In this document: positions 7,201 through 11,959 of the stretch, piece by piece
Numbering within the stretch: position 1 is the stretch's first letter
Layout of the letters: each line of letters opens with the position of its first letter
DNA from: DASPKO01 sp035628055
GTDB lineage: Bacteria; Planctomycetota; Phycisphaerae; Phycisphaerales; UBA1924
NCBI GenBank assembly: GCA_035628055.1
Contig: DASPKO010000199.1
Coordinates: 1 to 11,959 of the forward strand
DNA: 11,959 nucleotides
Reading direction: 5' to 3'
Program-made: the position numbers and the translations under genes
The notes under the pieces: generated by a model
Database searches by the model: none
Seen by the model: the letters and a program-made list of their open reading frames with translations, nothing else
Told to the model about the DNA's origin: nothing

Positions 7201-9214
7201 CTTGGCCACCGACCTCGACGGTGGCAGGCGTCCCGTCGGCGGGCGTCAGCAGGCGCTGGAGGAGCGGGGCCGTCCGGGCCATGGAAAGCTGCGCGGGCTC
7301 GTCGCGCGTTTGCAGGACTCCGCCCTCGAGGCGCAGCGGCGCCGAGACCCCCAGGTTGTCCGACTTGAGCGTCAGATAGAGCTTCGTGCGCGGGACCGTG
7401 GCCAGGCCCGCCGGTGCCGTCGCCGGGGCGGCGGGCGGCTCGACCGGCCCGGCGGCCACCGCGTTGACGGTGAGGTCGACCGCGCGCCCCACGTCGGTGG
7501 CCAGGTCGAGCGGCAGGTTCATGCCGCTGACCACGGGCTGCAACAGCGCCGTGCTGGCGCCGCGCACCTGCACGTCGCCCTCGTACTCGGGCGGGAGGCC
7601 GGGACGCAGATGCCCGGCCTCATCGAGCAAGCCCGCCGCGCGAAGGTTGGCCGCGAGGTCCCCCGCGGGCTGCCCGTCGATCGTCGCGCGCGACGAGGCC
7701 GTCACCCGCACTCCCTGGGCCACGTCGGGCGACTCCACGACCAGCTCGGTCGCGGCGATCGTGAACGGCCTCCACGCCGCCGCCGGGGGCGGGGCGGCGC
7801 CCGGACCGCGCGCCGGGGCCGGTCCGGAGACCGTGCCCGGGGGCGGCACCGGCGAGGCGGCCGGGGCGGCGGCCATCTGCTCGGGGAGCGCCACCTCGCC
7901 GCGCATCTCGCTGACGCGGACGCGGACGAGGACCTCGGCGCCGCGGAGGTCCATCTGCGCCAGCGCGCCCGCCGCGGGCGCCTCGGGACCCCCGCCGGCG
8001 GCCGGAGCGCCGGCGCCGGGGAGGCGTGCCCGCAGCTTCTCGAGCGTGATCTCGACCGCCGGGGCCTGCTCGAGGCGGATCCGCGCCCCGGCCTGCTCGA
8101 TGGGCTGGTCGAGCCCCGGCGCTTCAGACAGGAACGCGGTGGTGCGGGCCCAGACGCAGCCCGGACGCTCCAGGGAGAGAACGCCGTCGCGCGCGGCCAT
8201 GGCCAGATCAGCGCCCGCTCCGTCGGCGGTCGCCTGCAGCGTGAGGGTCCCGGACTGGGGCGTGCCGGAGGCGTCGATCACCAGGTCGGCGCGGTGACCC
8301 ACGTCACGCGCCAGGGCCCCCTCGAAGCCGCCGAGGGCATCGGCGACCGCCGTCGGCGCACCCGAGACGGTCACGTCCGCCTCGACCTGGCCCAGGGCGC
8401 CGGCGGGCGTGCGCCCCGCCTTGACGTCCGCGAGAATCTTCATCGGCGCGGCGCCGGAGTCGACGGCCCCGCCGCTGACCACCGCGGCGGCGAGGTCGGC
8501 GCTGATCGCGCTGGGGCCGTCGGTCCGCCAGTCGATGTCGAGGTCGCCCGCCAGGTCGCGCACGCCCACGCCGCGCGCCGTCGGCGAGGTCTCGGGCGCA
8601 CTCTGGTCGCGGAACGTGGCGTCGAGATCGGTCACGGTGACCAGCGCGCGAACCTGCTCGGGGCCCCCGGACGACTTCTCCTCTTCGGGGCCCGTCGGGG
8701 CGATGGCGCGGTCGAGGTTGGTGGTGCCATCGACGGACCGCACGATGTCGAGATTTCCCTCGACCTGGACCGCGCCGACATCCAGGCGCTGGGCGCTCCA
8801 CCATCGTCCGGAGATGACGTCCCAAAGGCCCGCGTCGGCCCGGAGCGTGACCGTGCCGACCGTCCCGCCCTGCGGGTCCAGGAGCGTGACCGGTCCCGCC
8901 ACGGTGGGCCCGCCCCACGAAAAGCTCAGGCGATCGACCTTGACCGAGCCCGCGATGGCCCCGCTGGCGGCCGACCCGGCGATCCCCGGCCCGATGGCCG
9001 AGGCGATCTGCGGCAGCAGGGCGACGCCCACCACCAGCACGAGGAGCAGGGCGCCCAGCGACCAGAGAATGACGCGGCGTCCGCGGCGCCGCCGGCGCAC
9101 CACGACGACGGGCGCGGGCATTGTGAGCGCCGCGCGCTCTCCCGGCGTCACGCCGGTGTCCGTGGGCGAGGCGGGATCGGCCGGAAGGGGCGCGGGACGG
9201 GTGGGATCGGGCAT
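4226..9214 (-). CDS. Giant AsmA-like membrane-anchored envelope protein
   Basis: This is a 1662-residue protein with one N-terminal anchor. A Pro-rich cytoplasmic head (1-39) and a basic cluster R40-R47 precede one membrane helix at about 48-67; the rest should be outside the inner membrane. The segment after the helix is AsmA-like: SGRWWSAQRLDVGAVQVEG followed by D162-GTTNL, matching the 'DGxxNL' signature of AsmA relatives. Long stretches of alternating beta-strand sequence then continue. Low-complexity Pro/Ala linkers occur at about 448-481 and 1151-1245. The C-terminal block (about 1493-1662) again looks AsmA-like (YDRFRLALGEFDLETRGVVDL). AsmA/TamB-type proteins are beta-groove bridges implicated in lipid transport and outer-membrane homeostasis; that function here is inference. 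GGGAGA seven bases before the ATG supports the start. It diverges from mutM and converges on the propeller gene. A DUF748-like label is the alternative. Confidence 0.72.
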   Translation of the reverse strand: MPDPTRPAPLPADPASPTDTGVTPGERAALTMPAPVVVVRRRRRGRRVILWSLGALLLVLVVGVALLPQIASAIGPGIAGSAASGAIAGSVKVDRLSFSWGGPTVAGPVTLLDPQGGTVGTVTLRADAGLWDVISGRWWSAQRLDVGAVQVEGNLDIVRSVDGTTNLDRAIAPTGPEEEKSSGGPEQVRALVTVTDLDATFRDQSAPETSPTARGVGVRDLAGDLDIDWRTDGPSAISADLAAAVVSGGAVDSGAAPMKILADVKAGRTPAGALGQVEADVTVSGAPTAVADALGGFEGALARDVGHRADLVIDASGTPQSGTLTLQATADGAGADLAMAARDGVLSLERPGCVWARTTAFLSEAPGLDQPIEQAGARIRLEQAPAVEITLEKLRARLPGAGAPAAGGGPEAPAAGALAQMDLRGAEVLVRVRVSEMRGEVALPEQMAAAPAASPVPPPGTVSGPAPARGPGAAPPPAAAWRPFTIAATELVVESPDVAQGVRVTASSRATIDGQPAGDLAANLRAAGLLDEAGHLRPGLPPEYEGDVQVRGASTALLQPVVSGMNLPLDLATDVGRAVDLTVNAVAAGPVEPPAAPATAPAGLATVPRTKLYLTLKSDNLGVSAPLRLEGGVLQTRDEPAQLSMARTAPLLQRLLTPADGTPATVEVGGQGAVRVAVSDLAFPLSRPEGQSGGLRDVRANVGVNVADLSVRTLPAAAAPAVDGAPPPAVPASPVVITRLDLAMALPGEAGPTMTIDADLTHENAPFTLAGNLAAPGLLEAPPSSPPRPQGAGEPVPVSPIARLAQLRPTGRLALENLPESVLKLVPALAAPPGGPAPDDVPGQGKALVRGIVGPALDATVTLASPSAEATDLQATVAGPSLNLELAARLSPEAAEIGTLRGQATVEPADAAGLLAALTPAPAADTPGAAAAPGAPMRLAQAATLRLETQPVRLPLPLPGQAIDASRLGTIHARVTTERPLLIENVPVGTGAEALGVSDFTATAAIPGAVLARPGGANAEPVRVTATGDLLASGGARLGHLEASAELGVGGAARPPQFTVALTEVDTALADRLLAGDRGLAGAIGPTASLDIALLPETAAGEQKFRAVIQAPRLRTEPIEATLTDEWITLDKPATIRLEPDVAWLNEHFFTAPRPGAVPAPASPPPSPAPPSPARRPESAPVPGPQPPSPAPPPAADPGSQVIGRPRTQPPTPAPRPAPSPRDIISDVIPRLGDGAGATDTAPRAPRPRLAAIEPITLQIARLRLGRPAGATDPAGTQRGLFVPGYELDAEFAAPALTLATSAGGQPGQLRLADVRLATQTRENGVQALEFSAAASEQGSGAERSTLSAQLSNFATPTGAFSAPTATLNASGNLRAFPTAVIDALAGQGGLLTEALGPTVSATLNADRLSRQGGVLSAEATSERAGARLTGRVQDGAFVQTGAVQVNLSIVRRELAAYVTRALPTIASVEKTREDQPALLTAEGLTAPLDGDMRKLNGVITVDPGVARFETIGGLGQLLKLGGGRRQGVVGQRLEPFTLRAENGRLSYDRFRLALGEFDLETRGVVDLVSRQVDVITYVPLFALSDEVAGALNTNLSRVLPGAVDRATMVPIRTRGAIGATTTNVDMELFVREAGQGLIQSPEKAIDELLKGPIQDILKPRK

Positions 9215-9221
9215 GGCTCAT

Positions 9222-9227
9222 TCTCCC
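9222..9227 (-). promoter_or_regulatory. Ribosome binding site of the AsmA-like gene
   Basis: On the minus strand GGGAGA stands seven bases before the ATG at 9212-9214 and supports this start. Confidence 0.55.
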
Positions 9228-9233
9228 GGGCTT

Positions 9234-9307
9234 GGGGGGGCCGGGCGCGGGCGGGCACGTCTGGCTGGCGGCTGAGCCCGAGACCGGCGGGGGCGCGGGC
9301 GGGCGGG
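9234..9307 (+). other. Two G-run clusters (potential G-quadruplexes) in the divergent mutM/AsmA-like gap
   Basis: The plus strand has two clusters that fit the four-run G-quadruplex rule. One is at 9234-9255, with runs of 7, 3, 3 and 3 G and loops of 2, 3 and 1. The other is at 9289-9307, with runs of 5, 3, 3 and 3 G and loops of 3, 1 and 1. They occupy the upstream half of the 262-bp gap between the two divergent start codons. Beyond them I see no convincing -10/-35 or sigma-54 match in this gap. Such clusters arise by chance in DNA this GC-rich, so function is only a possibility. Confidence 0.4.
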
Positions 9308-9476
9308 CACCTGCGGGCCGGGCAAGCCGGGTGTTCCGGGCACGACGCGCGCGTGTTTCAACGACAACAATGGAGCGCCGGGTCGCCGGCAGGCCGTCCG
9401 ACGGCTCGGTGCGGCCCTGTTTCCGGTGGGTTTCTGATGAGGAGGGCGGGGCCCTGCTGGGTCCCGAACGGTTGCC

Positions 9477-10370
9477 GTGCCGGAACTGCCCGAGGTCGAA
9501 TGCGTCCGCCGGTCGCTGGAGCCGCTGCTGGCCGGGGCGCGGGTCCTGCGCGCCGAGCTGCTCCGGCCGGACATTGTGACCGGCCCGGCGAGGGCGCGGG
9601 ACCTCCTCCAGGGAACCGAGGCTGTCGCGCTGCGGCGCCACGGCAAACAGCTCGCGATCCTGGGGCGGCCGGGGCGCCGGGGCGGCCCGGCGCCGCGGGA
9701 TCGCGAGGCGCGGGTGCTGCTGGTGCACCTGGGCATGACCGGCCAGCTCATGCTCCTGCCGGCGGGCGCCAGCCCGGAGCGGCCCGGGCACGTGCACGCC
9801 CGGTGGCGGGTGCGCCGGCCGGATGGGACCGAGCACCTGCTGGTCTTCCGCGACCCCCGGCGGTTCGGAGGCCTGTGGACCTTTCGCAGCGTCGCCGAGC
9901 TCGAGGTCCGGTGGTCAGGCCTGGGCCCGGACGCCCTCGAGCTGAGCGCCCGCGACCTGAGCACGGCCCTGGCGGGGACGACGCGCGCGGTCAAGGCCGC
10001 CCTGCTCGACCAGCGCGTGGCCGCGGGGATCGGCAATATCTACGCCGACGAGTCCCTGCACCTTGCCGGGATCCATCCGGCGGCGCGGTCGGACCGGCTG
10101 CGGGCCGGGCAGGTGAGGGCGCTGGCGAGGGCGATCCCGGCGGTGCTCCGGCGCTCGATCCGGGCCGGCGGCACGACGCGTCGCGACTACACCGACGGGC
10201 TGGGGCGTGCGGGCAGGGCGGGGCGACGCCTGGCGGTCTACGGGCGTGCGGGCGCCCCGTGCCTCTCCTGCGGGACCTGCCTGCGGGAGAGCACGGTTGC
10301 CCAGCGGACCACGGTGCATTGCCCGCTCTGCCAGCCCCTGCGAGCCCGCGGACCCGCCGGGCCGGGGTAA
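9477..10370 (+). CDS. mutM: Formamidopyrimidine-DNA glycosylase / 8-oxoguanine DNA glycosylase (Fpg/MutM)
   Basis: This bifunctional glycosylase/AP lyase removes 8-oxoguanine and formamidopyrimidines and nicks the DNA by beta,delta-elimination in base excision repair. The protein has 297 residues, against about 270 usually. The N-terminus PELPEVE supplies the catalytic Pro (exposed when Met1 is removed) and Glu3, which fixes the GTG at 9477 as the start. K57 in RRHGKQL is the conserved lysine. HLGMTGQLML and FRDPRRFGG are family blocks. AGIGNIYADESLHLAGIHP is the helix-two-turn-helix. The zinc finger is C262-x2-C265, then C282-x2-C285, with R277 in AQRTT; there is an extra Cys at 268. The additional length is a basic Gly/Arg/Pro insertion at about 63-76 and a 12-residue tail. 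No good Shine-Dalgarno is close: the nearest GGAGG is about 30 bases upstream. It appears to be a single-gene unit, divergent from the AsmA-like gene. Confidence 0.95.
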   Translation: MPELPEVECVRRSLEPLLAGARVLRAELLRPDIVTGPARARDLLQGTEAVALRRHGKQLAILGRPGRRGGPAPRDREARVLLVHLGMTGQLMLLPAGASPERPGHVHARWRVRRPDGTEHLLVFRDPRRFGGLWTFRSVAELEVRWSGLGPDALELSARDLSTALAGTTRAVKAALLDQRVAAGIGNIYADESLHLAGIHPAARSDRLRAGQVRALARAIPAVLRRSIRAGGTTRRDYTDGLGRAGRAGRRLAVYGRAGAPCLSCGTCLRESTVAQRTTVHCPLCQPLRARGPAGPG

Positions 10371-10462
10371 CCCGCACCCATCCGCACCTCTTATTCACAA
10401 TCGGTATCGGGGCGCGGCCTTGCGGAAGGCCCGGGACCGTCTCCGAGCCGGTCTCCCCATGC

Positions 10463-10500
10463 TTGGCGAAGGTCCTACTAGGAATTAGAACTTACCTAGT
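10463..10500 (+). promoter_or_regulatory. Promoter-like pair overlapped by an ACTAGG/CCTAGT dyad
   Basis: TTGGCG (10463-10468) and TAGAAC (10486-10491) are 17 bases apart, the sigma-70 spacing, but both hexamers are weak. Perfect 6-bp inverted arms ACTAGG (10477-10482) and CCTAGT (10495-10500), 12 bases apart, straddle the -10-like element as a repressor operator would. No plus-strand protein gene follows. Any transcript would be noncoding or antisense to the end of the EEP gene. This is a weak call based on local AT-richness and symmetry. Confidence 0.25.
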
Positions 10501-10660
10501 GCCCATAGCAGTAGGCCCTGACGGGTCCGGGATCGGGGCCGTTCCGGCGGCGCGCAAGTCCGCTCAGCGACAAGAGATCGGTGCGAAGCTGCCCGTGTGC
10601 ATGGGTTGTCGCTTGGTTGGCGCGATCGCTCGGCGGGCGCCGGGGAGGGGCCACCGACGC

Positions 10661-10755
10661 TGCAACCGACAGGCAGGCGTCGCCGCGCTGGAGGGCGCCG
10701 GACAACACGGGCGACTAGGTTTTCCACCATCTGTCCACCGGGGCCGTCGGTTGCA
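10661..10755. repeat. Long-range inverted repeat in the gene-free gap
   Basis: TGCAACCGAC (10661-10670) and its exact reverse complement (10746-10755) are separated by 75 bases. They could close a stem in a transcript from either strand. Inside lies a third ACTAGG followed by a short T run (10714-10723). No known RNA family is recognised. Confidence 0.3.
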
Positions 10756-10803
10756 TCGGGCGGAGCGCTGGCGCGCGGCACGTCTCGACTGGAGACGACC
10801 GCA

Positions 10804-11958
10804 TCAGCGGGACTCCCCTTGGGGCGCGGCGGGCCGGGGCGCGGCCACGACCACAACCTGCACCCGGTGGTCCGCCACTCCGGGGTCGAACGTCTCGTAG
10901 CTCACCGCCCGCAGGGGCGGGGCAAGGAAGACGTGATCGATGGCCAGCACGGGAAGTGTGCGCGGCCAGGTGGCCTGCCGGCCCACTCCCGACTGACCGA
11001 ACGCGCTCTCCATCCCGGGAGCGAGCACGCCCAGGGAGCCGGAGGAGCGCGGGATGTTGAAGTCTCCGGCGAGCACGTCGGGCCCGAAGACCCCCGGGGC
11101 TCGTGACCCGGGGAGCCACCCGGACTGCCACAGCTCGTCCAGCCGCCCGCGGGCCTGCGCGGCGATGGCGCGGCGGTGCAGGGTGGGGCTCGAGGGGAGG
11201 TCGATGAACCAGACGACCAGGGGCCGGCCCAGGAGCGTGGTGGTCTCGAGCTCGGCAAAGAGGAGTGAGCCCGTGTCCGCGAGGTCGAACTGGCGGTGAG
11301 GGAGTCCCAGGACTCGCCCGAGGCGGTTGTAGACCCGGGCGTACCAGGTGGGCGCTGGGCCGGCCTCGACGGTGGGGAGGCCCAGGGAGACGAGGCCCGA
11401 GCGGAGGACGGGGTAGCGCGAGACCACCGCGAGCTGCCCGTGGCGCTCGACGTGCCCGGGCGCGAAGCGCGCCCGGAGCGGGGCGGCCAGCTCGGCCAGG
11501 CGGGCCGGGCCCGCGAAGCTGGAGATGAGGAAGATGTCGGGGGGCCGCGGGCCGGCGGCGCTCAGGAGCGAGCCGGTCCAGGCGTCGATGTCGGGCGTGG
11601 TGGCGTTCCAGTGCGCCAGGGTCAACCGGGTCTCGGTCGGCTCGTTCGGCCCGGCGGCGAGGCGGCCCCACGGCACGCGCCAGTCGACGAGCACCGTGAA
11701 GAGGCAGGCGGCGAGGCCGAACAGGAGCGCGAAGGCGGCGAGGCGGCTGCGGCGGTAGCGCTCGGGGGGGTCGAGGCGGTGGCGTCGCAGGCGCGGCCAG
11801 CGGGCGAGCAGGGCCAGCACGACTGCCGCCGGCAGCAGCAGAAAGGCCGGCGCCCAGAAGATGAACTGCGTGATCAGGTAGCGGTCGGTCAGGAGCCGGC
11901 CGACGAGCCACGCGAGCAGGAGCAGGAGCGCGGCCAGGGCGACCGAGCGCGAAACCAA
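10804..11958 (-). CDS. Membrane-anchored endonuclease/exonuclease/phosphatase (EEP) domain protein, possibly partial at the N-terminus
   Basis: This frame has 384 codons from a TTG at the extreme right edge. No ATG or GTG lies in the first hundred codons, so the true start may be outside the window. Three hydrophobic helices (about 6-23, 33-52 and 73-91) precede an EEP (DNase I/sphingomyelinase-fold) domain; a basic stretch at 53-72 puts loop 2-3 in the cytoplasm and the domain outside. EEP motifs are N118 in AHWNAT, AVVSRYP, D299 and N301 in AGDFNIP, D341-H342 in AIDHVFL, and D363-H364 in VADHR. The motif-II Glu, normally at the end of a strand reading like 'DILxLQE', is missing: here D141-IFLISSF. 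Since that Glu helps bind the divalent metal, activity may be altered or lost. Substrate (phosphodiester in nucleic acid, phospholipid or other) cannot be told. The gene converges on mutM. Confidence 0.78.
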   Translation of the reverse strand: MVSRSVALAALLLLLAWLVGRLLTDRYLITQFIFWAPAFLLLPAAVVLALLARWPRLRRHRLDPPERYRRSRLAAFALLFGLAACLFTVLVDWRVPWGRLAAGPNEPTETRLTLAHWNATTPDIDAWTGSLLSAAGPRPPDIFLISSFAGPARLAELAAPLRARFAPGHVERHGQLAVVSRYPVLRSGLVSLGLPTVEAGPAPTWYARVYNRLGRVLGLPHRQFDLADTGSLLFAELETTTLLGRPLVVWFIDLPSSPTLHRRAIAAQARGRLDELWQSGWLPGSRAPGVFGPDVLAGDFNIPRSSGSLGVLAPGMESAFGQSGVGRQATWPRTLPVLAIDHVFLAPPLRAVSYETFDPGVADHRVQVVVVAAPRPAAPQGESR

Positions 11959-11959
11959 G

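Larger units (their letters stand above)
10371..10803. other. 433-bp gap without a convincing gene
   Basis: The gap lies between the mutM stop and the stop of the minus-strand EEP gene, so the two genes converge on it, yet I find no T-tailed hairpin for either. Frames are open on both strands, but the translations are Arg/Gly/Pro-rich with no family signature. It holds an AT-richer island near 10472-10510 with a promoter-like pair and an ACTAGG/CCTAGT dyad, a third ACTAGG at 10714-10719, and 10-bp inverted arms at 10661-10670 and 10746-10755. There is also a 6-bp hairpin (CGTCTC/GAGACG, 10781-10797) just after the EEP stop. No tRNA, tmRNA, SRP RNA or RNase P signature was seen. Confidence 0.5.

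Noticed and set aside
9340..9376. TTGAAA on the minus strand (9356-9361) as a -35 for the AsmA-like gene.
   Set aside because: No -10-like hexamer at 16-18 bp spacing.
10496..10708. Possible 70-codon minus-strand ORF in the same gap.
   Set aside because: No ribosome binding site was recognised and there are no homology cues; composition resembles noncoding high-GC frames.
5771..10900. A 5.1-kb plus-strand open frame opposite the AsmA-like gene and running through mutM in another frame.
   Set aside because: Its translation is Arg/Gly/His-rich with no domain, it overlaps two well-supported genes, and stop-free antisense frames are expected in DNA this GC-rich.
10601..10900. Possible 99-codon plus-strand ORF beginning MGCRLVGAIARRAPG in the gap after mutM.
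   Set aside because: No ribosome binding site, Arg-rich shadow-like composition, and its last third is antisense to the EEP gene.
1..11959. Looked for CRISPR arrays, tRNA or rRNA genes, transposases, integrases, attachment sites, toxin-antitoxin or defence cassettes.
   Set aside because: None seen: there are no spaced direct repeats, no tRNA-like T-arm signature, and no mobile-element protein in any frame.

Overview
The window is very GC-rich (by eye around 70% or more) bacterial chromosome with ordinary coding density. The best taxonomic hint is the secreted protein at 2761-4086. It ends in a Cys-bounded pair of EF-hand-like loops (CPADRNGDG...) of the dockerin-like kind common in GC-rich Planctomycetes, especially Phycisphaerae. 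A very large AsmA-like envelope protein and a variant ArgS motif fit a planctomycete or a relative, but this placement is inference.

Layout, left to right. (1) The N-terminal 396 codons of arginyl-tRNA synthetase lie on the minus strand, cut by the left edge. (2) Diverging from it across 93 bp is a plus-strand zinc aminopeptidase of the M42 type. (3) A 241-bp gap holds an 8-bp-arm dyad and an exact GG-N10-GC sigma-54-type promoter. These precede a secreted seven-repeat FG-GAP/VCBS beta-propeller protein with a dockerin-like tail. That gene ends at a strong plus-strand intrinsic terminator. (4) Converging on it is a 5-kb minus-strand gene for a 1662-residue, single-anchor AsmA-like protein. 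(5) A G-run-rich 262-bp divergent gap follows, then plus-strand mutM (8-oxoguanine DNA glycosylase) with a GTG start. (6) A 433-bp gap without a convincing gene contains an AT-richer island, an ACTAGG/CCTAGT dyad overlapping a promoter-like pair, and a distant inverted repeat. (7) Last, on the minus strand, comes a membrane-anchored endonuclease/exonuclease/phosphatase (EEP) domain protein that reaches the right edge and lacks the usual motif-II glutamate.

The genes do not form one pathway. argS and mutM are housekeeping genes, the peptidase is probably cytoplasmic peptide turnover, and the propeller, AsmA-like and EEP proteins act at or outside the cell envelope. Strand changes at almost every gene suggest mostly single-gene transcription units. 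I see no tRNA, rRNA, CRISPR array, insertion sequence, integrase, toxin-antitoxin pair or phage gene. The most interesting parts are the putative sigma-54 control of the secreted propeller protein, the degenerate EEP active site, and the unexplained 10371-10803 gap.
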